A stretch of DNA of 64,000 nt, from assembly GCA_002633005.1 (NCBI GenBank), contig NMRA01000570.1, forward strand, positions 95,737 to 159,736, given 5' to 3'. The DNA comes from Phoronis australis (taxonomy: Eukaryota > Phoronida > Phoronidae). This document shows positions 1 to 10,913 of the stretch, in pieces. Below the pieces are notes generated by a model that was not told the origin of the DNA, did no database searches, and was given only the letters and a program-made list of their open reading frames with translations. A program made the translations under genes and the position numbers. The stretch's first letter is position 1. Every line of letters starts with the position of its first letter.

Positions 1-955
1 AATTTGATCTCTCTTCGCTATGTTCAGTGTATTCAGAAAGGTAAAGAAATTCGTCATAAGTAATCTAGCTTGCAGAAGTTATTAGTGAAAACCTGGAACA
101 CAAGAAGGAAAACGACAATAGCGCGTTTCATTTGAAAATTTGTAAGTGAGGGCTGAAATGTTGAAGAGCCAGCCGTTCGCTGAAACTCGTTGAGCCTTGC
201 CTGAAGCAATGAAGTTCTTCCTGAACACTGAAATCACTTCTAAACTGAGTAAGAAATAAGTGAAACTGTTTTTAAAGCATCTTATGATCAAAATAATAAG
301 TTTGTTGTTTGACAGTAATCAATACCTTTAAATTATGTCATCAAAGTTCTGCCGTTTCTTTTATGTTATGGCCTAGAATTCTCTCATCTCAATGTCTTTG
401 CTCTTCGTTTGCGGAGGTAGAAAAACACATTGTGTGCTCGATGTAGTTTTAAAATGCACAACTGCTAACACACTTCTCAGCGTAGTCAAGCACGGATACG
501 ACGGTTTACTGCACCTTGTTCAGCATTGCAACTTTCTGTGTGTTACAGTTGAATTTTATTCACTTTAGAATATCGAACTGAATCAGATGTTAATGCAAAG
601 TAGTAATTAGCGCGGCAGCAGTGTGGCTGATGCCCCACGGATACACAGCATTGTGGGTAAATACCGTAGAGTCCGATGTGTTGTGGTACTTTGGGACGTG
701 GCTGTTAGTACGTTTCGAAAGGCGAGTTTGTTGTGAGTTTGTCGATATCCTGCTAGGACACTTATTAAATGGCTAGTGTTCCTCGCAGCCTTCTGGTGCA
801 CACTAGCAAAATTCCTTGGTGAGGCTGGAGTAATGAATTGACGAAATAGATTCCGTTAACACGATTTCTGACCAGTAGCTTTTTTGGAAGAATCTTGCTT
901 TATGTCACACACATGTACTACAGCTCATTAGCTAACCTCCCCTTTATACATGCAG
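1..955. other. Intron or upstream sequence of the IP6K gene
   Basis: No coding exon is recognisable here. The family's N-terminal part, which must precede the exon at 956, is not found on the + strand, so the stretch is most likely intron, with the first exons left of the window. The segment ends in a pyrimidine-rich acceptor whose AG is at 954-955. Confidence 0.5.
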
Positions 956-1131
956 AGTTCATCCTGCTTGAGAATGTGACCAGCCAGTTCCAGTGTCCGT
1001 GTATACTGGACATAAAAGTGGGCACTCGCCAGCACGGAGATGACCAGCCGCAGGACAAGATACAGAGAAAGATGTTACGCTGTGCCAACACTACATCCTG
1101 TACACTCGGCCTTAGGCTGGGTGGGATGCAG
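956..1131 (+). CDS. IP6K: IP6K penultimate coding exon
   Basis: The exon follows an AG at 954-955 and ends before a GT at 1132-1133. It starts with the last two bases of a split codon (AG, probably Lys or Arg), then FILLENVTSQF, and ends GLRLGGMQ. It holds the catalytic PCILDIKVG motif. The preceding intron is in phase 1 and the next in phase 0. Confidence 0.9.
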
Positions 1132-2061
1132 GTACTGTCTCACACTTTGCATACCGCTTTTGTTTGGCCTCACTAAAGGATTGTTTTCAACTGCAGAATT
1201 GATCGATAAAATCGTGTCCCCAATGTATCTTTGGAGAAAAGCATGTGACCTTCGAAGTAAAAGATGGGCACTGGTATCCGCAGGAAATGACATTTCAAAA
1301 TATGACTAATTATAGTGCTTACTGTCAAAAAAGCGTACTAAATAATATTCTCTTTTTGACTGTCCTCCAACCTTCTGTGTGGATTTTCCCTCCCAAAAAG
1401 CTGATTTCCACCTGGTTTTCAACAACATTTCAAAACCGTTGTATACCCTTTGTCAACTGCCTCCTCTAGTGTACATTGGACAATGTCAAAAATCTCCGTG
1501 CGTGTGGACGAGCCCTGACTAAAATACATCTTTATGACTATTTCAGGTTTACTAGCTGTAGCTCTAACTTCTAATTTTGTTCTTCAGGTTTACCAAGTGC
1601 CTTCAGGGAAATTTCTTACTCGTGACAAGTATTGGGGTCGTAGAATCAAGGGGGACGATTTCATGGAAGCATTAAACAATTTTTTCTACAACGGCATCTG
1701 TTACCGCACTGACGTGTTGGAGCCAATGATAGAGAGGCTGACGGCATTTAAGGAAATGGTGGAAAGACAGCATACATTCCGGTTTTATTCCAGTTCACTG
1801 CTAGTCATGTACGATGGGAAATCTACAGGGGAGACAATGAGTGAGACAAATTCTGTGCCTTGTGAAAATGCATCAAGTGGACTGCCGAGTACATCGCAAA
1901 GAATGGTGGATGTGCGCATGATTGACTTTGAGCACAGCACATTCCAGGGCTTTTGTGAAGGGGCCACGGTGCACCCTGGCCCCGATCAAGGCTACCTGTT
2001 CGGGCTAAATAACCTGATTAAAGCACTGCAAGATATCAGACGTAAGAATACAGCGTCATAG
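956..2061 (+). CDS. IP6K: Inositol hexakisphosphate kinase, C-terminal part (two exons)
   Basis: These exons encode the C-terminal catalytic part of an inositol hexakisphosphate kinase, which transfers phosphate from ATP to InsP6 to make the pyrophosphate InsP7. The family signature P-x-x-x-D-x-K-x-G is present as PCILDIKVG (997-1023), followed directly by GTRQHGDD. The second exon carries the SSSLLVMYDG segment and the metal-binding IDF motif (1921-1929), then HPGPDQGYLFGLNNLI near the C-terminus. Joining the exons gives GMQ|VYQV in frame at a phase-0 intron. The first exon begins inside a codon, so at least one more exon lies upstream; the N-terminal half of the kinase is outside the window. 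One oddity is IDFEHS where animal IP6Ks usually have IDFAH. The gene converges on TRPN. Which IP6K paralogue this is cannot be decided. Confidence 0.92.
1588..2061 (+). CDS. IP6K: IP6K last coding exon
   Basis: The acceptor AG is at 1586-1587, after a T-rich tract. The exon opens with VYQVPSGKF and ends at TAG (2059-2061) after RRKNTAS. It encodes 157 residues: SSSLLVMYDG, a low-complexity Ser/Thr-rich insert (about 1824-1900), VDVRMIDFEHSTF and the terminal FGLNNLIKAL helix. The variable insert sits where human IP6Ks also have a divergent loop. Confidence 0.92.
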   Translation, partial: VYQVPSGKFLTRDKYWGRRIKGDDFMEALNNFFYNGICYRTDVLEPMIERLTAFKEMVERQHTFRFYSSSLLVMYDGKSTGETMSETNSVPCENASSGLPSTSQRMVDVRMIDFEHSTFQGFCEGATVHPGPDQGYLFGLNNLIKALQDIRRKNTAS

Positions 2062-2890
2062 CTCATCGTCGAGCTGCTGTTAATGAGTGTCTGAATGTAA
2101 TTTGTGCTTCTTTTATCCAGTGGGATACATTTACCTGTGTAGCAGACGTCCACAAATCTGACCGGTCACATGACGATGCTTGCTGCCACCTACCTGTGTT
2201 GGAAGGTACTTCTAATTTGCTGGTGTATAAAATACAAAATTGGGCATGTTGCCACTAGAGGGCAGTAAAGGCTGTCGTCCTCATCATTGCTTTGTGGCCG
2301 TCTGCCACGAAAGCTTCAAAGGGTATTTCCTGATGCTTGCCTTGAAATGTTTATTTTCCTTGTATTGTATTGTCCACATAATGCTGTTCCTTAAAAATGA
2401 TGGTTTGGACTGAACACTGCGCGTTTATTGTATGTCCGTTTGAAAAAGGCCTCAGTTAGTGTAAGAATAAGTTATTTTGTGAACACAGCTATGCAAACTT
2501 ATGGTTCACTGGCGTCCGATTTCCACGCAGTGTTGTTGCATATCTTGTTTGTTTTTGTTTTTGTTCTGACTCGCATCGTTTTTCATTTTGAGCTGACATA
2601 GCTTTCAGATCGCGTAGTTGGAGTTGGTATTCCAGTGGTAGAGATTGAAGATGTTAAACAGGGTATCTGACTATGGGTGACCATGGAGTGGTATTCCTCC
2701 ATAATTATGATGTACCTGTGACTGGGGGCAGACCTATTGAACCCATCTCAGAATCTCTTGTATGCCTCCAGCTTCTCTGTAGCTAGGTATACTGGTGATC
2801 CGGTGGCTTAATTGACAAGTGTCTAAATACTCACTTGTGTACAAGGATATGATGGTGAAAGTTACTTGATTGCTTATTCTAAATAAAGGC
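2062..2890 (+). other. Probable IP6K 3' untranslated region
   Basis: This non-coding stretch follows the IP6K stop. The first clear AATAAA on this strand is at 2882-2887, about 820 bases past the stop, and is a candidate polyadenylation signal. A CTCF-like motif lies at 2252-2266. The true transcript end is not fixed by sequence alone. Confidence 0.35.
2252..2266 (+). promoter_or_regulatory. CTCF-like motif downstream of IP6K
   Basis: CCACTAGAGGGCAGT fits the bilaterian CTCF core CCASYAGRKGGCRSY at every position. It lies about 190 bases past the IP6K stop, in the gap between two convergent genes, a plausible place for a boundary. Binding is inferred only from the motif. Confidence 0.4.
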
Positions 2891-4299
2891 ACCCCAAAAT
2901 TTAGGGGTCTTTCCGTATTTCTGATTTTTGAGAAATATCAATTTTTCATGTTTAAAAGTAATGGAAATGGGATAAAGGCTGAAAATTTCTTTTTCTCAAA
3001 TCAGAAATTACGAATTTATCACCTTTTTCTCTCAACTTTCCTATGTCTCAAATTAACGAGAAATACTGCATACGAAGTACCAAATTTTTTTACCATGTTA
3101 GAGTCAAAACATTTGCTTCATGGTGTATGAATCACACAAGACTGAGTTAGTAGAATTTCACTGTAAGTGTGTAAGAACTATTGATTAAAAAGTGCATTAA
3201 GTGTAGCCACTTTAAAACTGATAGCTATTTTAGTAAATGCAAAAATATCGTATATGTTTCTTCCCTCATGATATTGGGTTCTACATAATCTTGGACAATG
3301 ACAAAATATTTTCCATGCTTGGAAAAGTCATGAAACATGAAAAAAAGAGAAAACTCCAAGATAAACTGATGGAAAATTTCATAAGTTAAGCAAAAAACAT
3401 AATTTCCGAGTCGCATCTTGAGTTCTTACATTCGTGCAACAACAATTGTTAAAAAGCTTACTCTTCGTGTGCAAACTTGGGAATAATGAAATACTTACAA
3501 TGTGGTGGAAACTGATGAAAAATTGAAACACTTTACGAGAGAGAACCAAGTTACTTCCTTTGAATTCCTGGGCTGCGTGTGTAGAGTAAGTTTCTTGCGA
3601 GAAAACCAAGATCGCGCAAGTCTTTGGGAAGTATCGCCATGTATTTCCAGCAAAGTATGTGATTGCAATACCTGTGCAACCCTGGGCCCAGGGTTTAATT
3701 TCTGAACTTGGACTTTACTTAGCCTCAAAACTAATCATGTTGTGTCATTTGAGAGCAAATTTTCAAGATTCTTCAAAACGTACCATGTGATTGTTCGATT
3801 TTCTAGTAAAGCTTTGAGAGGAGAGATTCAGCCCTGGTCTTCATTTGACAGTGCCCAAGGCGTACACGCAGCTTTGTAACGTGTTGTGCATGCCTGTTGC
3901 AAACCTCTAGCTGTGTCCATGGTGTGGTGGGCGTGTACGCTCTTCCTGACCAGTCTACCTGCCCAGTAGGGTAGTCTTCATTTCTGATCATTTCCGTGGA
4001 TATGTAATTCCATTCCATTTAGACTTTGTTCTGTTTGGTGCATGCCACACTGAAGCATTGACAATGCGTTTTAGTTTGACCCTGAAAGTCCCTTCCTCAA
4101 AACTTTCTGGGTTGTTTAGGGACTGTGTCTGTATATATTTTATGTAATGCAATGTATTGTGGGTTCCAAGTCTTTTCAATAGGTGGACTACTTGAACGGA
4201 TCTCCATGTAATTTCAATGTCTAAGTCACCTCTGCACTTTACACAGTCTGATCATCCTTTGTGCGATAAACGACCACTGTAAGCAAGCTGTGAATACAG

Positions 4300-4468
4300 T
4301 ACAGTAAAACTCGCATAAGTCGGACATGTATAAGTCGTATTTTGGACAACATTACGCTGTACGGTTGTTCTAGTTGGTGCCCTTGGCCCTCCCGGTGAGT
4401 CTGATTTCGCCTTACTGGGATTAAATCTCTTTTCCTCATTAGATGTAACTAATGCGAGGTGTACTGTA
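4300..4468. mobile_element. Small TA-flanked inverted-repeat element (pogo/Tc1-like MITE)
   Basis: The left end TACAGTAAAACTCGCATAAG is matched in inverse by the right end, whose reverse complement is TACAGTACACCTCGCATTAG. The outer TA could be the TA target duplication typical of Tc1/mariner/pogo elements. It is 169 bp long and has no coding capacity. Assignment to pogo/Tc1 rests on the end sequence style only. Confidence 0.6.
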
Positions 4469-5742
4469 TAGAGCTTGTGCTATTTCTGGAGAGTGTTGTT
4501 ACACAGTGGGACCAGTCTTGGTTCACCTTAGTCCATGTTAATGTTGATGTGTCATGCATTCTTTAAATGCCATTCCACTCGGTCATGTGTCAAAAATTAC
4601 ACACAGTCATATGATTTGTTACAAAATTGGATGTACCTTTCATCTTTTATCTTGTGAAGTGAATCGTGTGCGGCACCATATCCCGAAAAATTGGGCCATA
4701 GCACTGGTCTGCAAAGGATGATTTGATATACGAATTCTCCAGTTTGGGACAGTGAAAAATAGTTTTTTGCTCATTTTTGCAGCAGCTGCTACGTAATTTT
4801 TGAAATGGGCAATACTGTCAGTCTCGAATACAAGAATTACAACCAACGACAAAGGATCATTGGCTTTGTTACACACTATGGAGATAAATGAAAACTTGAC
4901 TACCAATTTTTCAGTCACTGTTGATTCATAGTGTGGAGTTAAATATTTGAGAAATATGATGAATATCAAAGTCGCCCATGTCGCAATCTTCAGAATCGAG
5001 AAAATTGGTTTCGGATTGAATTTGGGTGTTCCCAAGTCTAGAGACTGTCTCAAATTGAAGATTTCCCATAACGTCCAACATAAATGGAGTTTCAGAAGAA
5101 CGCCTTTGAGAGAAATGTGTGACACATAGATTTTTAAATTTTTATTTTTAATTATGTTGATTGTGGTGTTGTATGGGTCCAGCCTTACATTGTTGCACTC
5201 TGTAGGCAGCTCCTCCAACAACCTTGCATTTATTTACTTGCAAGGGCAACCAAGTGGTAGGCACCTCTGTTTTCAAGTTGACAGTCTTATTTACCCAGTG
5301 TTGCATGATGGTCACGGCACACTGTTTTTCGAAGATCAGGGATTATTTGACATATAGGTGGTATTTAAAAGACTACTAAACGTGGTTTTCAAATAGTATT
5401 GGATCATCCCTGCACAATTGTCAAACAAGAGGATGTCCTGTCACTCTTATCGTGCCTCAAAAGTTTGGAATATGTTAAAGAACTTGTTACAAATTCTGCT
5501 GTGAGGGCACGTAATGTCTGTTGGCTAAGACTGTCACCCTTGAATGGCAGGATCCACTTGGGAAGTTTTTTTTTGCTTAACAAGACTTGTATCTCTCAGG
5601 AGCATTGTTCATGCAGAGATGACCACGGGTTCTGGGTAAAATTGTTATAACTGGGCTTAGTATCCTTTTAACAAGCCCCTACTAGTTTTTGATTTTAGGG
5701 TATGATACAAAGTTGTTGTATGTCTGTGCCGTATGATGGCTT

Positions 5743-5793
5743 GTCACCAAGGAGACTAGTTGGCACATAGGTAGCAATTAGTCTCTTGGTGAC
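5743..5793. repeat. Short hairpin
   Basis: GTCACCAAGGAGACTAGTT (5743-5761) pairs with AATTAGTCTCTTGGTGAC (5776-5793), about 16 of 18 positions, around a 14-base loop. It is probably a small foldback remnant. Confidence 0.45.
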
Positions 5794-7054
5794 CTATATA
5801 ACTTTGGCAGCAGTGTCTTACATCCAGTATATGTCAGAGGTTTTTTGTTAAAGTCTGGGTTAGATGCCACTATTGTTTGTATAAACTGCCATCAGTATTT
5901 GTGTGTCAACACGACTTCAGATAGGGCACATCTTTCAGGACTTCTTTTCAGCACCATTAATTAAGTAGCGCCTGTTCAAAAATTGGCAACTGGTCGGTAT
6001 TCCTTCAGACAGTATCACTCTTTCTAAATTTTGTGGGGCTCAATTTTTTTCATCACAAGACATAGTATATATTGACTAGCACAAAATTTTAGTTACGTAT
6101 GAAAAATTTAATTTCCCATTCCCGTATCCAGTTTATTTTTAAATCATCAATTGTGTGCAGTGAGTGCGTGAAGTTGCAAAATGGAACCCTGCTGTAGAGT
6201 TGGAGGAAAGTTGGAAGGCAATGCATCTTGGGATTTATAGTCTCAAATCAAAGTTATATTTTAATTTTTTGTTTTTTTTTGGGTTATAGTAAGTGAAGGC
6301 AATATTGATTTAGATAAAATCAAAAGTCCACTTATGCAATCGCCAACTTTAGTGTCTTGTAAAATGTATTTATAGTATTTCTCCTGAAAGCATTTTACGA
6401 AGTTGAGTGTTACCTCAACTGATACTTGGGTATTGGCGCGATTTTGTCTGCCAGTCAATTCCAACCACAGTGATCCTGTTTAAGAGTTTAGAGGCTAGAC
6501 CAGTATAATTGTTGCCATTCCCAAGTGCTAAAAGTCGAGAAATGGGTACTGTTGCTAAACTCTCTTATTTCTGTGAATGTTAAAGTGACCAAAAGGCATG
6601 CTTCATGACAGTTTCATTATGAGAAACAGTTCTATCATGACGTTTTTGATGTTGTCTCTCAAAAATTAATGTCAAGTGAATCTCCAACGTGCAACATATA
6701 AACCCTTATGCAGTTCAGTTGTGTAGTGATGTCAGTATTTGATACGGTGCAATAAAACTTGGTGATATCGATGCCTTAGTACTCGTTGGTGTTTTAGTCA
6801 GCTCACAGGCAAGCTTGCACTGCACAAATACCATAAACATACACATTTGAACCAATGAACCTAGTATGTAAGTCGGCATTGTGAGAAGGTATATATTTCA
6901 CATCGGCAAACTTCAACTTCTGTATTTTGTAGACAAATGACAATTTCCATCCGATGAAACTTTAAAACAAGAGCAACGCAGAGCGTTGAAATGCGCCCAC
7001 AATTGCACCGTATACGGTATCCTTCTAGGGTTGTTTATTGGTACCATAAAGTGG

Positions 7055-7068
7055 CCAGTAGAGGGCAT
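7055..7068 (+). promoter_or_regulatory. CTCF-like motif inside a repeat
   Basis: CCAGTAGAGGGCAT matches the CTCF core except at its last base. Its context, CATAAAGTGG before and GGCAT after, recurs at 25767-25790, so the motif appears to travel with a repeat. Confidence 0.35.
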
Positions 7069-7318
7069 ATATGTAGTATGTTGTACTTTGCAAAATGGAA
7101 AGGCATGGTCATTGTCTCCTCAATAGGCTAGGTTTCAAAATGTGAGTGATCATAATAATAGCACATCCTATGCATCAGTTGCTTAAAGCACCACAGAAAC
7201 ATAGACTTAAAAACAAATTTGCCAACATACGAGATTAGCACAGCATTAGAATGCCAGAAACAAATTTCTACTTGGAACTTTTTCATCATAGTCACGAAGT
7301 AACACAAAGTATACACCT

Positions 7319-7470
7319 GGGCCCAGTTGCATAAAAGTTATACGCCGTATAGCAACAATGACGTAGCATTATCACGCGTCACGTTGTTATTGTTGAACAA
7401 TGCACCTGACGTCATGCAACAATTAAACTTATCCAGCGGATAACTTTTAAAGCTTTATGCAACTCAGCCC
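7319..7470. mobile_element. Foldback element with GGGC-CAGTTGCATAAA ends
   Basis: The left end GGGCCCAGTTGCATAAAAG is repeated inversely at the right end, whose reverse complement begins GGGCTGAGTTGCATAAAGC. GTTAT follows on both sides. The 152-bp length and lack of coding sequence are typical of a MITE. It may be nested in the composite repeat at 6960-7800. Confidence 0.6.
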
Positions 7471-7880
7471 TGAAGACCTATGAAAATACAGAGATCAAAG
7501 TGAAATACTTAAATTGCCACTAGAGGCATAACGGTAGTCAGAATCATCCTAAAGTTGTCATCGTCCGTTGTCAACATCACATAAATACACTTGCTAAATT
7601 TAGTAAAGATCCTACAAACGGTTTGGGAGANGTTCGCACATGCCGTCCCATTCATGAATGGAACATATGTGCCAAATTTCATGAACATATGTCAAAGGGT
7701 TTTGGAGATAGAGCAGCGGACGCCGGACGGACGCCGCCCGTACGGACGGACGGAGATGACGGCATAATGCGTCCACATATAAATATGTGGGCGCATAAAA
7801 ATGATGAGAATCCCACATCACATGACCTACACGCGGGTCCAAGACTTACGTACTTATTAATTCCTGTATTACAAAGTGAA

Positions 7881-8034
7881 GAGACCTGGGTAGAGTTAAG
7901 TAATGCCAGGACCTTGATAAAATCTAGCCAAAATCATGTTATTTAACTTTAAATACAAGGTTATCTCTAGTAATGTTGCGAAGTCTTGCTTTTTAGCGAG
8001 GTCTCAGCATTACTGAACTCTACCCACAGGTTCC
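7881..8034. mobile_element. Possible small inverted-repeat element
   Basis: GAGACCTGGGTAGAGTTAAG (from about 7881) has an imperfect inverse partner at about 8007-8033, CATTACTGAACTCTACCCAC. About 100 bp of AT-rich sequence lie between. No target duplication is evident. Confidence 0.4.
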
Positions 8035-8792
8035 ATAAAACCTCGACGTTTTCAGAATTTTTTAACGAGTATTCAGACAGGATTTTCACACTATAATAAG
8101 TACAGTAACATAGTGACAGTAATTATTCTTTATTGCACAACCACAAATCCTTTACAGATAGTTTAGCTTAATGTACAAACTTTACATTGCATGGGAAATA
8201 AAATTAATCTTAAATAAAGTGTAAAGCTATATCGGTTAAAAATTAATACCATCAACAATGAAAAGGATAAATTTAGGTAAAATCAAACTCTGATAAAAGT
8301 TATACCTATGTCTGGCTGGGTGAACACCCACCCCCAATTTAGTACTGTCCTCGAGGTACATGTCTAAATAGTGGATGTCGAACATAGGCAGTTAGTTACG
8401 CTTCTGCAATCGCAAAATGAATGACTGGGTAAAAAAGCCTCCCCCTACTTTTGTTATTAAACACATACGGTTAAGATTAATACACACCTGATTTATGATT
8501 TTCTCAACTTAACTGTGGTGGGCATGAACCAAAATAAATACAATAAAGATCAACACAGAAGCACTCACAGCATATTGTGATTCCAGTTTCTCACTTCTGT
8601 TCCATTGCAAGTCAAACTCATGCATATTTGCATATTTCCAATGCTGGTTTCTCATTGGCTAACTATGGGTGGTCGAAGCTCCACTGAAACCCCCCACTGA
8701 TTCCTCAACAATGGTGGACGAGTTTCCGCAAGATGGAGATTTGCCCACTGCAGTACATGACAAAGCTGATTCACTCTTCACAGATTGTGTAT

Positions 8793-9001
8793 GGTGAAAT
8801 CTCACCAATCTAATGCACAATATGGCAAACAAAAAAGTGAAACTCTATTTCTTCATATTTTCAGACAACTAGCACCAAATACATGATTCATCATTATAAG
8901 TTCCCTACCACAGCTGCTGTGAGACAATGTTGGGAGACTTCGGAAAACGAAAAAGGTTCAGTTTTGGCTATTGTCTTTTTTTAAATTAGTGAGATTTTAC
9001 T
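8793..9001. mobile_element. CTCACCAATTT-ended MITE, copy 1
   Basis: The left end GGTGAAATCTCACCAATC and right end AAATTAGTGAGATTTTAC are inverse of each other. The interior CACAATATGGC and CTTCAT blocks are shared with the copy at 57041-57282. A third copy lies at 41394-41590. Confidence 0.6.
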
Positions 9002-9561
9002 GTAAAATGGTCGCAACCTCTAGCAGTAACTCAGCTGAAGCTAATCAAACCTTTCTTGCTAAGAGGAAGCATCAACACACTGTTGCACTGAACAAGTTTT
9101 TCCATTGACCAAGAAAGTAAGTTTTCGCATGTCTACAACTTTTCAACACAAGTGGAAAACCAGTATTTCTTAAGATTTAGGGTTGACATTTTGACAAGCT
9201 AAAAATCGAATTCAATAATTGAATTTGTCAGTTTGGTTTCTTCCATATTCACAATCTTAAACACCCTCGCATACAAAAATGAAAATTCTGAATACACATG
9301 TTTTAGACATAACACCATCATGTACCACACGGACAGAGCACAGACATATATCACAGACTTGAGTTACAAATATATCAAACACTTGTTATTAAGGCTAACA
9401 TATCAACTATTAAACATACCTTGAATAAATTAAGCATACATCACGCATTCCAAAAACTTTTTGACAGCATAATTATTAATACTTACAACTACACACCTGG
9501 ATAATAACCGACTAGATTAAATGATTCAGTGTTTCACAAAAAACGTGTGGCTTTAAAGTTA

Positions 9562-10328
9562 GGTAAGGCCCTATCAACAGGTATTTGTATTTACCCAAAT
9601 ATCTACAAAAAAGCGCTTCCCATTTAAAAAGGGACTTTCCCATTTTGTCCCAAACTGAAATGTAATATTACATTTCAGTTTGGGACAAAATGGGAAAGTC
9701 CCTTTTTAAATGGGAAGCGCTTAAAACTAGATTTTAACTCCGAGTGAAAGTATATATTTTCAGAAAGCAGAAAGTATGAATAACACGACTAAATATCGAC
9801 TGATATACCAGTAAATGTTACTGATGAAATCTCAAAAGCGCTGTAACAGTTTTATTAATTAACATCTCATTTTTAATTAATTGTTTTAAGCAACTTTAGA
9901 TTTCTTTCATGAAAATCATAAATGTCCTATTTGTTGATTGCCTTTCATGCAAAACTGAAAGATTTTAGTAAGAACTCCTAAAAGCATTATGGCGAACAGT
10001 GTATCTGAAAGTTGGATATGACAAATGACAAAAAAATGTCCAGGTCATGTATCATTCTACAAATAAATAGGATTAAGTGATAGAAACTTTTTTGTGTTGT
10101 AAAATTTAGCTGAAATGAATGTTTTTGCATGACTAAAGTCAAAATAATGATAAAGAGACAGAATAAGAGAAAACTCAAAATCAAATAAGAGGAAATCGAA
10201 ACCAAAAAAGACTAAATCCTCTTAAAAGAAGAAAATTCCAAGCCCTAAATTGAATGCAATCACTATTTCTGAGATATAATGTTCCAAAGTTAAGAAAATC
10301 TTGACATTTTTCTATGGTCCTACATTAC
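9562..10328 (+). repeat. Dispersed repeat family A, copy 1 (carries a palindrome insertion)
   Basis: This copy shares ordered landmarks with copies at 36147-36566 and 56156-56703: CCAAATATCTACAAAA near the start, GAAAGTA, TTTCATGAAAATCAT in the middle, and GACATTTTTC near the end. Its ends are short and inverse (GTAAGGCC-like against GGTCCTAC). It is longer than its siblings partly because a 112-bp palindrome interrupts it at 9611-9722. Confidence 0.65.
9611..9722. mobile_element. Perfect 112-bp palindrome with no spacer
   Basis: Both arms are 56 bp, perfectly complementary, and meet at TGTAAT|ATTACA (centre 9666/9667). The outer ends are AAGCGCTT. Flanks read CTACAAAA before and AAAACTAG after, while the sibling copy at 36147-36566 reads CTACAAAACTAT uninterrupted. 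The insertion is therefore precise and flanked by a duplicated AAAA. It looks like a tiny foldback transposon or MITE. An assembly hairpin artefact is less likely given the clean target duplication. Confidence 0.75.
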
Positions 10329-10604
10329 TTGAAGTGTGTCTAAAAGAACTTGTTAAGGATATAAAACATTTAATGGCAATCATCTCCGACATTTCAACAA
10401 TGAGACAACTGTGCAACACACTTAGTTCCATAGACTATGGTCATTTTACCTGTAAAAATAAGACAAATTCCAACACACGTCGTTACAGCCTTTCACACAG
10501 CATTGATTTCTGAAAGACAGCATTGGATTTTCTGTGCTGCCTAAAACTGAAACATGATACTAAAATTATTATGCAAAAATGAACCACTAGATCACATTAT
10601 TACG

Positions 10605-10913
10605 CAGGGTGTCACTCATATTGACAAGACACCCGCAGGCATGTACCAAAAATTGTGGATAGAAGGTATTTTTTATCAAGTTTTGAAGGACCCACGCGGG
10701 GTCCAATAGGCGCCTAAATTTTCATTACGTCCCCACAAAAGACCCACTGCATTGGCCTCAGCCCTTCAAAAGGCGTACTTGCCTTCGTCCTACAGAAAAA
10801 TCTACCCCACAAAAGGGGTAGGGAATTCGCAGACCTGGTACCCGCAATAGGTGGTCTCTGCCCAATTTTTGGTACACGCCTGCACGCACCTTGTCAATAT
10901 GAGTGAAACCCCA
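10605..10913. mobile_element. Foldback element with about 60-bp inverted ends
   Basis: The left end reads CAGGGTGTCACTCATATTGA and the right end's reverse complement reads CTGGGGTTTCACTCATATTG. Pairing continues through GCAGGC and TGTACCAAAAATTG on both sides. The 309-bp element has a more GC-rich middle (ACCCACGCGGGGTCC) and no coding frame. Confidence 0.65.

Larger units (their letters stand above)
6960..7800. repeat. Composite repeat with AATGCGCCCAC-type ends
   Basis: The left part contains AAATGCGCCCACAA (6988 on) and the right end contains GTGGGCGCAT (about 7786-7795) in inverse orientation. Inside are a CTCF-like motif (7055-7068), a nested foldback element (7319-7470), a CGGACGG-rich stretch (about 7718-7755) and an ambiguous base (7631). 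A similar AATGCGCCCACAA string recurs at about 52398. Treating this as one element is an inference. Confidence 0.35.

Noticed and set aside
10053-10205. Hydrophobic - strand frame
   Set aside because: It lies in a dispersed repeat copy and reflects AT-rich composition.
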